Shown here: positions 1 through 9,622 of the stretch, in pieces
How the letters are laid out: every line of letters begins with the position of its first letter
Numbering within the stretch: position 1 is the first letter of the stretch
DNA from: Vibrio navarrensis
GTDB taxonomy: Bacteria; Pseudomonadota; Gammaproteobacteria; Enterobacterales; Vibrionaceae
NCBI RefSeq assembly: GCF_015767675.1
Contig: NZ_CP065217.1
Location: 1,736,001-1,800,000 of the forward strand
Direction: 5' to 3'
Length of the DNA stretch: 64,000 nt
Position numbers and translations under genes: made by a program
The notes under the pieces: generated by a model
Database searches by the model: none
What the model saw: only the letters and a program-made list of their open reading frames with translations
Told to the model about the DNA's origin: nothing

Positions 1-834
1 TTCAGGGGCAAGTTTTTTTGCCAGATCTAGTTCATTAACAGTGGCTACTTTTAGATGTTCTTGGTTGTCTACAATTGTTTGATGATGAACAGCAAGTTGC
101 TGTCGTTTTTCTTTTAGCTGGAGCCCTTTTTTCCCGACCAAATCAATATGACGTTCATCCAGTTCACGGCTAAAATTTTTGACAAAGCTGTTAAAACTTT
201 CCAGACCGAACAGACTTGAAATCAACTCTGTTTGTTTAGCTGGTGCTTGCGCTGCAATGCGAGAAAAGCTATCAATGCGGTTCTTTTCTACAAAACAGAA
301 GCGATATAGAGACTCGTTTGGTGAAACAACAACAGTTTCACCTTTACTATTCACTCCTTCGATGACGGGAGCGGCATAGCGATTAACATGAGCATTTTTT
401 AGATATTGTGCGGAAGTAAGACGTTTGCTCTGAGCTTCTTCGACAGCACCCAGCAAACCAAACTCTAGCGCCTCGCAAAAACTTGACTTACCAGCACCAT
501 TCGGGCCATAAATCAACACAAGAAGATTATAGAGGTTTAATGTCTCTTCTTTAGCAAATCCACGGAAGGGACCAACGCTAATTGACTTAAGCAGCTTAAT
601 GATATTTTCGCTGCTGCCATCCTCAGTAGCAGCTTCCGCTACCACATCAGATAGTTTATCCCAATTGCCAGAAGTTAAATCTACAACCTTCTTTGCACGA
701 CGGCTTTGTGCTGTGCCTAAAGGCTCCAACGTATCTAAATGGTCAAGAACGAGGTTTCCGATTTTTCGTATTCCTATCGCTGAATCATCACCAGTTAACG
801 TTTGCATAAATCGTATCAATTCATTCTTAATCAA
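1..834 (-). CDS. SMC/RecF-like AAA ATPase, N-terminal part (runs off the window)
   Basis: The minus frame is open from about 921 to the window edge, so only the N-terminal ~278 residues are present. It contains a clear Walker A, IYGPNGAGKSS, about 115 residues in, preceded by a VGPFRGF motif typical of the first ATPase half of SbcC/RecF/SMC-like proteins. Downstream the chain becomes charged (KEKRQQLAVHHQ), as at the start of a coiled coil. I prefer a TTG start at 832-834 because AAGG lies about 9 bases upstream; the first in-frame ATG is at 805-807. Such ATPases occur in DNA repair and in several phage-defence systems; the missing C-terminus and partner genes prevent a choice. The ATPase call is firm; the exact family is not. 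Confidence 0.75.
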   Translation of the reverse strand, partial: MIKNELIRFMQTLTGDDSAIGIRKIGNLVLDHLDTLEPLGTAQSRRAKKVVDLTSGNWDKLSDVVAEAATEDGSSENIIKLLKSISVGPFRGFAKEETLNLYNLLVLIYGPNGAGKSSFCEALEFGLLGAVEEAQSKRLTSAQYLKNAHVNRYAAPVIEGVNSKGETVVVSPNESLYRFCFVEKNRIDSFSRIAAQAPAKQTELISSLFGLESFNSFVKNFSRELDERHIDLVGKKGLQLKEKRQQLAVHHQTIVDNQEHLKVATVNELDLAKKLAPE

Positions 835-1176
835 TGTTACTGCCCTTATTTTTTTAACGTTTACAACTTGTTCATGAGCATTGAAAGCTACCGTTCCTCT
901 CAAAATGGCATGGATACGTTGCTAGAGTTACAAACCTTTGCTGAAACGAGACTCAATACATCATAAATATCTAAAATACAGAGTAATAACTTACCATGAA
1001 GTAGTCAGAGTAAAACTTGAGTTAGGTCGCGAGTATATGCAAACACTTAACTATTACAATGGCTTGAGACAATGTCGTTTCATGATAAAACACGTTGCGC
1101 CTATATGATTAGCTTTACTAGACGAAACTGGTATCTTTTCACGCCCATTAGCGGTATCCCTAACTAACAATGGGGC
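835..1176. other. Intergenic stretch upstream of group II intron 1
   Basis: No gene recognised. It ends in the 5' exon of the intron (…aatggggc). Confidence 0.5.
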
Positions 1177-2453
1177 GTGCGACGTGAAGTCGTATGAAGC
1201 GCTGTTCACCGCTTGATGTGTGAACCATCTGTATCACCAGATGAACCTAGGAGCCTGAATAAAGTAGCGGCTCTGACAATGTAACGAAGGTTGGTATTTG
1301 CCAATCGGGATCTAAATCGTGAGAGGACGATCCTCCTGATAACCACAAGTCGGGTGAGTGCTAGGTAGTCAGCATGATGAACATAAGTGAATCCGCTCAA
1401 GGTGCGTTATGTGATGAAGCAGCGGAAGTGGTTAACACGCTGTAGCCAAAAGGCGTGAGAGTCGGAAAGAGATTGCCCCATGCTCTTTCGTGATCGTTGA
1501 ACTCTCCGCACCATAGCGGGCATCTAAACTGACATTGCGCGACATACGGAACATGGTAAGCCTGTATCGCTCCCTCTGGGAAAGCCTCTGTGGCCGATAG
1601 TGATGCAGGTAGAGGATGTCGGAAAAAGCGAAGGCTGCATTGTAACGATGCAGATACAGATCCCTATCTGGCACGAAAGTGAGCTGACTTCCGACAGGTC
1701 TTCCGTTGCAAGAGAATTTGAAGAACTTTATTCAAGGAGATAAGCAAATGATGATTTCAAAAGAGATTAGTGCCTCTCCTGACAGTGCTCAATGGCAATC
1801 CATCAATTGGAAAGTCGTAGAATCCCATGTATTAAAGCTTCAGATGCGTATTGCAAAGGCAACACGAGAAGGTAAACACGGCAAAGCGAAAGCATTGCAA
1901 TGGATACTTACTCACTCGCGTTCAGCAAAGCTTCTTGCTGTTAAGCGGGTATCACAAAATAAAGGCAGTAAAACGCCTGGAATTGACGGCGTTATCTGGA
2001 ATACAGATACGCGCCGCATGAAAGCTGTCAATCAATTGAGCAGAAGAGCTTATCAAGCCAAACCGCTTAAGCGTATCTACATCCCCAAGAAAAACGGCAA
2101 GCTCAGACCACTTGGTATCCCCTGCATGATCGACAGAGCGCAACAAGCGCTCCACCTTCTTGCACTAGAACCAATATCTGAAACTATCGCCGATCCTAAT
2201 AGCTACGGCTTCCGACCTAATCGAAGCACTGCTGATGCAATTGCACAGTGTTTTATCTGTTTAAGTCAAAAGAAATCCGCGCAATGGGTGCTTGAGGGAG
2301 ATATTAAAGCCTGTTTCGATAAAATTGGTCATCAATGGCTTATCGAAAACATACCAGCGGACAAACGGTGCGTATTTCGGTGATTGCGATCGCTCGTTTC
2401 CGCTGTTTTTCAAGCAAGTTGTCGTCTTTTTTACAATTTAGTAACGTGAATGA

Positions 2454-3341
2454 TTAGGCTGCACACTTTTCAGGGTTCAAGTACACCTCATCGATATAAC
2501 TCCAGTCTCTCGTTTGCCGACTCCATCTGCCTGGATGAGTCAATTGAGCACGTCGGTAGACTTGCATACGCTGTCGGAGAATTTCATTATCCTCCCCGCA
2601 ATGCCTCTGCTGAGGTGTTACATACTTTATGCCACTGTGTTTATGCTCATTGTTATACCAATCAACAAAATTACCAACCCAACACCGAGCGTCTTCAATG
2701 GAAGAAAACCCATCCATTGGCCATGAAGGACAATACTTTATTGTTTTGAACAACGACTCAGAGTATGGGTTGTCATTGCTTACTCTTGGCCTAGAGTAAG
2801 AGCTTGCAATCCCAAGGTCATACATCTTTGCAAGCATGGTGTAACTTCTCATAGGAGCACCGTTGTCAGAGTGCAAAGTAATGTTGCCTTGCACACACTT
2901 TTCCCGCCATGTTGTTCTTTGGAGTAACTCCGCTGCATATTCGCCTAGCTCCTGATCATACACTTCTGCACCTACTACTTTTCTACTGAAGATATCCATT
3001 ATCAAATAGAGGTAATAGTGCTTCCCTCGTATTTTCGATGGCAGATAACTGATATCCCAGCTCCATACCTGATTTGGTTTGCAGGCTTTTTGAACCTTTG
3101 GTCGAGAAGGACTTGTGCCAGCTTTGTTACGAGTTCGCTTACCTAGCTGGTTGTTTGCTTTTAATACACGATAAAATGTGGACTCTGAGGCAATGTAAAT
3201 GCCTTCATCAGCCAACATTGGAACGATGATATTCGGAGGTAAATCGGCATACTCTGGTGTATTGCAGATATCTAATATCTGCTGCCTTTCGGCTTCTGAT
3301 AGCTTATTATGAGGCTCGTGCTGCCGAGGATGCTGACGCAT
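2454..3341 (-). CDS. IS3-like transposase OrfB, rve/DDE domain (copy A)
   Basis: 295 residues from the first ATG, but the frame is open upstream to the CTTAAAA site near 3470, adding a second HTH-like segment (KTKACSTVGLSIRTFQRW) as expected for a frameshifted OrfAB product. The integrase core is clear: WSWDISYLPS (first D), LHSDNGAPM (second D) and the region ending in SNDNPYSESLFKTIKY (catalytic E). Complete length, no internal stop, identical to the copy at 61308-62195. Confidence 0.88.
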   Translation of the reverse strand: MRQHPRQHEPHNKLSEAERQQILDICNTPEYADLPPNIIVPMLADEGIYIASESTFYRVLKANNQLGKRTRNKAGTSPSRPKVQKACKPNQVWSWDISYLPSKIRGKHYYLYLIMDIFSRKVVGAEVYDQELGEYAAELLQRTTWREKCVQGNITLHSDNGAPMRSYTMLAKMYDLGIASSYSRPRVSNDNPYSESLFKTIKYCPSWPMDGFSSIEDARCWVGNFVDWYNNEHKHSGIKYVTPQQRHCGEDNEILRQRMQVYRRAQLTHPGRWSRQTRDWSYIDEVYLNPEKCAA

Positions 3342-3463
3342 ATCACTTGTGATTTCGGCAGAGTTCCGTGTCCAACGCTGGAACGTTCGTATTGATAACC
3401 CAACGGTGGAACAAGCCTTTGTCTTTGTTGCCCCTTTACGTACAGCTTCATCAACAAGTGTGA

Positions 3464-4003
3464 CTATTTTAAGCCGCTCTGAGATAGGAATAAGTCTTCC
3501 TCGTTGATTTCCCAGAGGGCATTGAACTTTTCCCGCAAAACCAGTAGCGCAGCCGTTTCAGCAAGTGCTTTATCTTTACGTGCCAACTCCTTCTCCAACG
3601 CTTTTACCTTTCTGCGTTCATCACGTAGTAGCTTATTTTCTTTGTGTGACATTGAAGCCGATGTTGTACTCTGCGCCTTGATAGACAGTGCTCGCCAGGT
3701 TTTAACGTCATCGACAAATAACCCTTTAGACCTACAGTATTCAGCTAACTCGCGTTCAGACATTGTTGCAGTTTCAATCACTATGAAAAATCTCTGCTCC
3801 GCTGAATAATCAGTAGTAGCATTTTCTAAGGGCAGCTCTGTAGACAATAGGCCGCTTTCAACAAGTTCATTTCTCCACTTAGATACCACGGATGGACTCA
3901 CATCTAATTCTTTAGCAATTCTTCGATGAGACCAATTATATGGTGGTAACAGCCAAGTTTGGCCTTTCGTTTTCACATCAATTGGAACTGGATTGGCTGG
4001 CAT
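3464..4003 (-). CDS. IS3-like transposase OrfA (copy A)
   Basis: 179 residues. An N-terminal helix-turn-helix (HRRIAKELDVSPSVVSKWRNEL, about residues 25-46) binds the IS ends; a charged coiled coil (KENKLLRDERRKVKALEKELARK) at residues ~120-150 is the probable multimerisation region. The stop follows a CTTAAAA heptamer (3467-3473) that fits a -1 frameshift site: orfB is open across it in the -1 frame, so the active enzyme is probably an OrfAB fusion. Identical to the orfA at 60646-61185. Confidence 0.85.
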   Translation of the reverse strand: MPANPVPIDVKTKGQTWLLPPYNWSHRRIAKELDVSPSVVSKWRNELVESGLLSTELPLENATTDYSAEQRFFIVIETATMSERELAEYCRSKGLFVDDVKTWRALSIKAQSTTSASMSHKENKLLRDERRKVKALEKELARKDKALAETAALLVLREKFNALWEINEEDLFLSQSGLK

Positions 4004-5347
4004 AGTTATCTCCTTAAAAATCTAGGCGACAACTATGCTGACACAGGGGGGAAATGACTGATCGGAATGCTCCGAAATATGCAAAACGGATGCTGGAACA
4101 ATGGCTGAAATCTGGCTTTATAGATAAAAGGTTGTTCTACCATACCGACGAGGGGACACCGCAGGGTGGGATTATATCTCCCACTCTGATGTTGATGACA
4201 CTTGCAGGTCTAGAACAGCGCATAAAATCTACCGCCCTCAAAAAGGGTGCGAGAGCCAACTTTATTGGATACGCCGATGATTTCGTCGTCACCTGTGCCT
4301 CAAAGGAAGTGCTGGAGAACGATATCAAACCGTTGATTGCTGAGTTCTTAGCGGAAAGAGGCTTAACACTCTCCGAAGAAAAAACGCACATTACCCACAT
4401 CAGCCGTGGTTTTGACTTTCTAGGCTTTAATCATAGGAAGTACAATGGAAAACTGCTCATTAAACCGAGCAAATCCAACACTCTAATGCTCTTGAGTAAC
4501 TTGCGTGAACTCATCAAGAAGCACGCAACCATCCCCGTTAACGATCTAATCAAGTTGATAAATCCGAAACTCAGGGGCTGGTCGAATTACTATCGACACT
4601 GCGTTGCTAAACAGATATTCGGATATGTAGGTCACAAACTATTCCATGCGTTATGGCACTGGGCTAAAAGGCGTCATCCGACTAAGTCTAGAACTTGGAT
4701 CGCCCTTAAATACTTCATCAACCGTCAAGGTCAATGGCAATTTCACGGTTGGCAGAAGATCATGGATATGGATTGTCAGTTCAATCTGTATCAAATAGCT
4801 AAGGTGCCGATTGAGAGACATGTGAAAATCAGGAGTGCTGCAACGCCTTTTGATCCTCAATACCAAGAATACTTGGCTAAGAGAAAATCAAAGAAGCAAT
4901 GCCGTAACTCTTGGCATGAGTCTGCTCTCGCCGCTTTATAAGTTGCTGGGTGCCAATCGGTGCCTTCGTGAAGGCTTGAGCCTAGTGCGGTGAAAGTTGC
5001 ACGCTGGGTTCTTAGAGGGGCGACACTTGGTAACAGGTGTCGTCTACTCGACAAATTCGTGTTACCAATGGCGTCAGCCGTGACCCTGCTCGCATGACCA
5101 AAAGTATGGAAAGACTCTATATACGTGGCCAGTTTTAGTGAATCACTACAAGATGTCTGGAATAGCTTAACAAGAATAGAGCTAACTGGCTTAAGGTTTT
5201 AGCTTGGGTTTATCTTGGTCGGGTCATAGGGGTCGGTGTGTCTTGATTCTAAAAGCCGATCAGATTTCAGCGTGGTTTGATAGGTATCTACTGAAGAAAG
5301 ACAAAGAGTAGACGTGATTGTGAAGCTCTAATATTGGTCGTTAACAT

Positions 5348-5388
5348 GACAAAAGCGAGTAGCCAAATGAAATGGACCTCGCTTTTTT
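5348..5388. terminator. Probable bidirectional terminator
   Basis: aaaagcgag … ctcgctttttt forms a stem with U-runs on both strands, just downstream of the yehS-like gene, which is read leftward. The rest of 5053-5420 shows no gene; it begins with a segment (…gaccctgctcgcatgacc) resembling a repeat near 53500. Confidence 0.6.
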
Positions 5389-5420
5389 AATCAATTACCT
5401 CGTTCGATTCGAGATAAAAA

Positions 5421-5900
5421 TTACCCAGAAAACTCTTCAGAATCGGGACGATTGATAAACTGCACACCATCTAAGAAGTCGCACAGCAGTTGGTCTTCAC
5501 ACTGTTTGTAGTTTTTGTTGTTTGGCTTGCGGAAATACGCACCAATTTCGTATTTACTTAAACTAATACCAACCACTTCTAATACGTCCAACACATCTTC
5601 TGCTTTCATGTCTAGCGCAATGCGCAGCTTCATGAGAATCATGTTGTTGGTCAACGCGACTTCTGGCTTAGGTTGCTCGCCGTCTTTTTTTCCTCGCTTG
5701 AGGTTAATAAAGCCATTTAAGAATACCGCTAACTCTTGATCCTTCATCTTAACGCAAGATTTGTCGCTTTCATCTTTTAACCAGTTTGCCACTTTATCGT
5801 GAGCCACAGTGACTTCGGCCTGCCCGAAAGCTTTCATTATCTGTGCGTTTTTAAGGTTTAACGCGTGTTGGATACGACGTAAAATTTCGTTGTTAGTCAC
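5421..5900 (-). CDS. yehS: DUF1456 family protein, YehS-like
   Basis: 159 residues built as two tandem copies of a ~65-residue module: NNEILRRIQHALNLKNAQIM…F in the first half and NNMILMKLRIALDMKAEDVL in the second, each followed by a short helix-rich stretch ending near LAVFLNGF / LLCDFLDG. This duplication and length match the YehS/DUF1456 family, widespread in gamma-proteobacteria and of unknown biochemical role. Starts at an ATG preceded by a weak AGGAAT-type site. A bidirectional terminator follows. It looks like ordinary chromosomal content between mobile elements. Confidence 0.85.
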   Translation of the reverse strand: MTNNEILRRIQHALNLKNAQIMKAFGQAEVTVAHDKVANWLKDESDKSCVKMKDQELAVFLNGFINLKRGKKDGEQPKPEVALTNNMILMKLRIALDMKAEDVLDVLEVVGISLSKYEIGAYFRKPNNKNYKQCEDQLLCDFLDGVQFINRPDSEEFSG

Positions 5901-6122
5901 TAGGGATTCCTAAAATGAGTTCTAAGGGTGAATAAAAATCCATCAATCACATGCGATCTGTGGGTGTCTTTTTTCAATAGCGTAGTTGACGGTGACTCTA
6001 ACAGAGAACACGTTTCTTCGGTAGGTTAAAAAATGGAAATCAGACGGCCTAGTTGGCTAAGTTGGAGAAGTGGACCCCAACGGTTGGACACATAAGCTAA
6101 TTTCTTAAGTGGTTGACCCAGC

Positions 6123-6923
6123 TCATGCTGCGTATCTTTGCCGACCGAAGTAGGCCTCATCAGGAGTGAGGTTATTGAGTCCTTGATGGTTACGCTCTTC
6201 ATTATAAAACACCATGTAGTTGCCGATTTCAAGCTCGGCTTCACGGGGCGTGGTATAAGCTTTTAAGTAAACCTCCTCATATTTCAGGCTTCGCCATAAT
6301 CGCTCAATGAAAACATTGTCAACCCAACGGCCTTTCCCATCCATGCTTATACGTACGTTATGCTCAATTAACTTCTGTGTGAACTCTGTGCTGGTAAACT
6401 GGCTGCCTTGATCTGAGTTAAAGATATCAGGTGGCCCATAATGCTTCAGCGCTTCCTCAAGCGCTTCGATACAAAAACTCGTGTCCATGGTGTTGGATAG
6501 TCGCCAAGCCAGCACTTTGCGGCTATACCAGTCGATAATCGCAACGAGGTACAGGAACCCCTTCGCCATCGGGATGTACGTGATATCAATCGCCCAAGCT
6601 TGGTTTGGGTAAGTGACTTCGATATCACGCAACAGGTAGGGATACACCTTGTGTGCTTTGTTCGCCAGCGTCGTTTTGGGCTTGGGGTAAATCGCCCCAA
6701 TCCCCATATCGCGCATGAGTCGAACAACACGCTTACGATTAACGCTATGACCCTTCTTAGCCAGCTCAGTTCGAATGCGCCGACTGCCCATAAACGGATA
6801 CTGAAGATGAATTTCGTCAATCATACGGCGCAACGCAATCTCCTCAGCAGAGAGTCCTATGGGTTGATAGTAAGCGGTAGAGCGAGCAATATTGAGCAGC
6901 TCACACTGGCGCTTTATCGGCAA
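6123..6923 (-). CDS. IS3 family transposase OrfB (rve domain)
   Basis: 266 residues: an HTH_21 N-terminus ([33 protein letters not shown]) followed by an rve integrase core with [10 protein letters not shown] (D), [11 protein letters not shown] (D) and [19 protein letters not shown] (E). Full-length and without internal stops, so the element may be active. Confidence 0.9.
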   Translation of the reverse strand: MPIKRQCELLNIARSTAYYQPIGLSAEEIALRRMIDEIHLQYPFMGSRRIRTELAKKGHSVNRKRVVRLMRDMGIGAIYPKPKTTLANKAHKVYPYLLRDIEVTYPNQAWAIDITYIPMAKGFLYLVAIIDWYSRKVLAWRLSNTMDTSFCIEALEEALKHYGPPDIFNSDQGSQFTSTEFTQKLIEHNVRISMDGKGRWVDNVFIERLWRSLKYEEVYLKAYTTPREAELEIGNYMVFYNEERNHQGLNNLTPDEAYFGRQRYAA

Positions 6924-6964
6924 TGGGGTGGATTTAACCAGCGAACTCTTTCGCTGGGCTCGGT

Positions 6965-7246
6965 CTAACGACCGAGCACTTTGGCCAAAAAATCATTTTC
7001 CATGGTCAATTGACCGATCTTGGCGTGAAGTTTGTCCACTTCTTCGGAATTCTCTTTTCCTGTGTGATTTTCGGTGGCAAAAATCATGGCTGCGTTTTCA
7101 AGCAGCTCCTTTTTCCATGTCGAGATTTGGTTAGCGTGCAGGTTGTATTTCTGAGCTAACTCAGCGACGGTTTTATCGCCTTTAGCGGCATCGAGAGCCA
7201 CCTTAGCTTTAAACTCAGGAGAGTGGTTTCTACGTTTTCTAGTCAT
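6965..7246 (-). CDS. IS3 family transposase OrfA
   Basis: 93 residues. TRKRRNHSPEFKAKVALDA, then a helix-turn-helix (AELAQKYNLHANQISTWKKEL), then a leucine-zipper-like tail (KLHAKIGQLTMENDFLAKVL). This is the textbook OrfA of the IS3 group. orfB begins 41 bases downstream in the -1 direction; the active enzyme is expected from a frameshift near 6960. Confidence 0.9.
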   Translation of the reverse strand: MTRKRRNHSPEFKAKVALDAAKGDKTVAELAQKYNLHANQISTWKKELLENAAMIFATENHTGKENSEEVDKLHAKIGQLTMENDFLAKVLGR

Positions 7247-7326
7247 AATCTGTCCCTGTATTGTTGGGTACTATCAAAACAGATCGACCACTTAAAGTCA
7301 TGTCCGAAAATCGGGGGCCACTTCTC

Positions 7327-7620
7327 TGCAACATGGACCCACAACTTGGCGATTTTCGTGGTTGCTACTTCATCAATACGTCAGCGGAATATGGTGATCA
7401 TACACATCCTATTTCTGTGATGTGCAAAAAGCACAAAGATGAAGTACGCCGCATCATAGAAAAGCATTTGCCTGAGCCAAATGAAACCCTACTGACCCTA
7501 CTTTGTCTGCTCAAAGAAGGTGCGATCACGTCGGCTTTTGTCAATCATGATAGCAATGCCGCCATGAAGGCTCTAATGATTTTGAAACAGACGTCGTTTA
7601 CAAGAGATAATGACCGATGA
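7327..7620 (+). pseudogene. TetR-family regulator, 5'-truncated by IS3
   Basis: About 97 codons remain, reading NMDPQLGDFRGCYFINTSAEYGDH… to TSFTRDNDR. The FRGCxxxNTSAEYGD segment followed by HKDEVRRIIEKHL resembles the ligand/dimer domain of TetR regulators; the DNA-binding half is missing because the IS3 element ends exactly at its 5' edge. Its stop overlaps the start of the HD-GYP gene (ATGA), so the two were probably co-transcribed and translationally coupled. It lacks a start codon of its own and is presumably not functional. Confidence 0.65.
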
Positions 7621-8423
7621 ACAATCCAGCAATAAGACAATCACTGAGAGAGATGATGCTTTTGGCCTGGGAGGTCGAAGCTCGGGATCCCTATACCTCA
7701 GGCCATCTTTGGCGAGTGTCAAAATTTGCCCATCTCACGGCGACAGCGCTCAATTGGTCTACTCTGGAGATAGCAAAAGCTACCCTTGGTGCTTTCTTGC
7801 ATGATGTTGGAAAGCTGCACACTCCTCTCGAAATTCTGAACAAACCTGGGCCACTGACGGATAGCGAGTATCAGGTTATTCAACACCATCCTGTACAGGG
7901 TTACGAACTCATTAAGGAGAATCCCTTTTCACATTTCGTAGCTGACGCCATTTTGTACCATCACGAACGTGCCGATGGTCAGGGCTACCCTAAAGGGCTA
8001 GACAGCAACGCTGTCTCAAAACACGTCAAACTGATTTCTCTTTGTGATGCGTTTGATGCGATGACCAGCCAACGCCCCTATCGCGCTCCAATGATTAAAG
8101 AGAGAGCATTAGACATTCTTCAAGCACATTTGGGGACACAATTTGATATAGAAGTGGGTTCGGCTTTCATCGACTTAGGAAGAAACGGTAAATTCGATCA
8201 CATTATATTGCACTCAGACGAGGGGATCCCGTTGCAACATTGTCCAATGTGCGGACCGACCATTGAAGTAACGCGACATCAGAACAAAGGCGATCTCACT
8301 CGGTGCCGAGTGTGCGGCACTCAATATACTGTAAGCGATGCCAAAGTTTCTCTAGACAGCAAGGAGAAGAACAAGCATATGGTTGATCACTTCATCGACG
8401 TTACCATCGACCACTTGCCGTGA
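7617..8423 (+). CDS. HD-GYP domain protein, probable c-di-GMP phosphodiesterase
   Basis: 268 residues. The HD-GYP core is complete: HDVGKLHTP (HD metal site), HHPVQGYELI, HHERADGQGYPKGL (the HHE and GYP signatures). Family members hydrolyse cyclic di-GMP. After residue ~205 comes a zinc-ribbon-like tail with CPMC and CRVC pairs, an unusual addition. There is no sensor domain or membrane segment, so it is cytoplasmic. The start overlaps the stop of the TetR-like remnant; loss of that regulator's N-terminus to the IS probably changed its expression. Confidence 0.88.
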   Translation: MNNPAIRQSLREMMLLAWEVEARDPYTSGHLWRVSKFAHLTATALNWSTLEIAKATLGAFLHDVGKLHTPLEILNKPGPLTDSEYQVIQHHPVQGYELIKENPFSHFVADAILYHHERADGQGYPKGLDSNAVSKHVKLISLCDAFDAMTSQRPYRAPMIKERALDILQAHLGTQFDIEVGSAFIDLGRNGKFDHIILHSDEGIPLQHCPMCGPTIEVTRHQNKGDLTRCRVCGTQYTVSDAKVSLDSKEKNKHMVDHFIDVTIDHLP

Positions 8424-8470
8424 CCAAACTAGGCGGGTCGCGTATTGCCTGGCCCTTTGCTCTAATTAGA

Positions 8471-8512
8471 GATGCAAGCAACCTCTCAATTTAATGGAAG
8501 CTGCTTGCATTC
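8471..8512. terminator. Probable hairpin terminator after the HD-GYP gene
   Basis: gatGCAAGCA … TGCTTGCattc is an inverted repeat located between two convergent genes; the U-tract is weak. Confidence 0.45.
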
Positions 8513-8535
8513 TAACGATTGAGCTGAAAAAATTA

Positions 8536-9033
8536 TTAAATACTCATTGCGATATCTAGCCAGTACGAGTATTGCTCATGTGATTCAAACTCATTTGGGG
8601 AGGTATGACGGTCAATTTCCTGTCCATTCTGGAAGACTAGAAATCCACAATCACAACCAAAAGCATATTGGTCAGCAAATTTTACTTTAAAGCGAACTTC
8701 ACGGTACTTCTCTGATAGCGCAATGAATATTGGGTACGGAGTAGTATTCGCAGTAAAAAATGTAATTCTTCCGTAAATATATTCACCTCTTTCTTCGAGG
8801 TAACATTGGCTATCCCATGCATTCCACTTTGTTCCCCAACTTTGAACATTCCAATCCACATCACCATGATAAACACTGTTTCCCCCTTCAAAAGACGTTG
8901 ATTTTAAAGAGTTGGAAAGCAGCTTATTAAAATCTATATCATTACTTTCATTCCTGATCGCATCGTGAATAGAATTAGCATAGCATTTATCTTTAGTACG
9001 AAACTCGATGATATTATAAATATGATTAGGCAT
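8536..9033 (-). CDS. YubB/Api92-like ferredoxin-fold protein (unknown role)
   Basis: 165 residues. It starts MPNHIYNIIEFRTKD, has a DWNVQSWGTKWNAWDSQ segment and a later FFTANTTPYPIFIALSEKYREVRFKVKFAD segment. This pattern (NxxxN start, WGTKWN, TANxPP) is that of the YubB/DUF1281 type of plasmid- and phage-borne proteins with a ferredoxin-like fold; function unknown. Good ribosome site (AGGAG) seven bases before the ATG. Its presence supports a plasmid or phage origin for the neighbourhood. Confidence 0.65.
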   Translation of the reverse strand: MPNHIYNIIEFRTKDKCYANSIHDAIRNESNDIDFNKLLSNSLKSTSFEGGNSVYHGDVDWNVQSWGTKWNAWDSQCYLEERGEYIYGRITFFTANTTPYPIFIALSEKYREVRFKVKFADQYAFGCDCGFLVFQNGQEIDRHTSPNEFESHEQYSYWLDIAMSI

Positions 9034-9347
9034 GATTTTACTCCTGTTTTTTTAAAAAAATAAATAACAAAAATTCGTTATATTAGGTTAACTGAAAATT
9101 TACTTTTTCAGCTTATTTATATCTAAATAGCATTTCCTAAATGTAGGTCACTAAGCTGATTTTTCCTTGAAGTCGAGCAGTTTAGGCGGTTTAACGATAT
9201 ACACATACTTTCTGAATCAAAGGGCGTTCAACAACGCTCCATTAGAAACGCTTATTTAGTCATATACACATATATAACTTTGTTTTTCTTCACGCTGATT
9301 TCACCAAGAATACACTTTGAAAATATAAATACACGACACGGACTTCT
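9034..9347. other. AT-rich intergenic region
   Basis: Holds the ribosome site and presumably the promoter of the minus-strand gene ending at 9033. No other feature recognised. Confidence 0.4.
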
Positions 9348-9596
9348 TTATTGAATCGTCTTACATTGGTGCAAAACCATTTGCTGGATAGCTGAAACAA
9401 ATGCCTTAAGACTAGGATATTGTTTGAGAAGTGCCTTTAACGTGCTTTTTACTATTTCGAAATGTGGACTGACTCGACAAATAAATTTTAATGCATTCCT
9501 AATTGGCTCCTTATGATTGAAGTTATTCAGTCGAAAAATACCATATTGATGATGTGTGACTGAGATGAAGTTAAAACAAGTTCTCATGATGCACAC
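9348..9596 (-). CDS. Small hypothetical protein
   Basis: 82 residues, basic and hydrophobic-mixed (RTCFNFISVTHHQYGIF…KALLKQYPSLKAFVSAIQQM). No family recognised, and no convincing ribosome site. It lies downstream of the small operon at 9623-10747 on the same strand. It may be spurious. Confidence 0.3.
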   Translation of the reverse strand: MCIMRTCFNFISVTHHQYGIFRLNNFNHKEPIRNALKFICRVSPHFEIVKSTLKALLKQYPSLKAFVSAIQQMVLHQCKTIQ

Positions 9597-9622
9597 CTAT
9601 CAATCGAGTATTGGATGACTCG

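Larger units (their letters stand above)
2369..4083 (-). mobile_element. IS3-like insertion sequence, copy A (1715 bp)
   Basis: Ends TGCGTATTTCGG… and …CCGAAATATGCA form imperfect inverted repeats, and aaacgg is directly repeated at 2363-2368 and 4084-4089. It carries orfA and orfB in the order and frame relation of the IS3 family. An equally long copy with the same proteins lies at 60566-62280 and a 399-bp remnant at 30336-30734. The 6-bp target duplication is longer than usual for IS3. Confidence 0.88.
1748..4941 (+). pseudogene. ltrA: Group II intron reverse transcriptase/maturase, split by IS
   Basis: The N-terminal part (1748-2368) and C-terminal part (4090-4941) together match the intact 490-residue protein encoded at 28680-30152. 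The YADDF polymerase motif lies in the C-terminal half, near 4270. I place the start at the ATG at 1748, which has AAGGAG eight bases upstream, rather than at a TTG at 1706. The break falls after IPADKR; the six bases aaacgg are duplicated on both sides of the IS. No HNH endonuclease cysteines are visible at the C-terminus, so the protein probably lacks an endonuclease domain. Non-functional as it stands. Confidence 0.85.
1177..5052 (+). mobile_element. Group II intron copy 1, interrupted by an IS
   Basis: Starts with GTGCGAC, the usual 5' end of group II introns, and ends after a domain V-like hairpin (gagcctagtgcggtgaaag… near 4978-5012) and a domain VI ending ctactcgac at 5052. The body is nearly identical to the intron at 28109-30263 apart from a 1715-bp IS at 2369-4083. 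The encoded reverse transcriptase is therefore split and this copy cannot supply its own maturase; splicing in trans by the intact copy at 28.7 kb is conceivable. Confidence 0.85.
6065..7326 (-). mobile_element. IS3 family element (about 1.26 kb)
   Basis: Imperfect inverted ends gagaagtggacccc… (left) and the complement of …gggggccacttctc (right) enclose orfA and orfB on the minus strand. The right end abuts the truncated TetR-like gene at 7327. Boundaries are good to a few bases; I could not fix a target duplication. Confidence 0.8.

Noticed and set aside
8536..9033. Anti-CRISPR candidate because of its small size and mobile context
   Set aside because: It fits the YubB-like plasmid protein pattern better, and no anti-CRISPR-associated regulator lies beside it.
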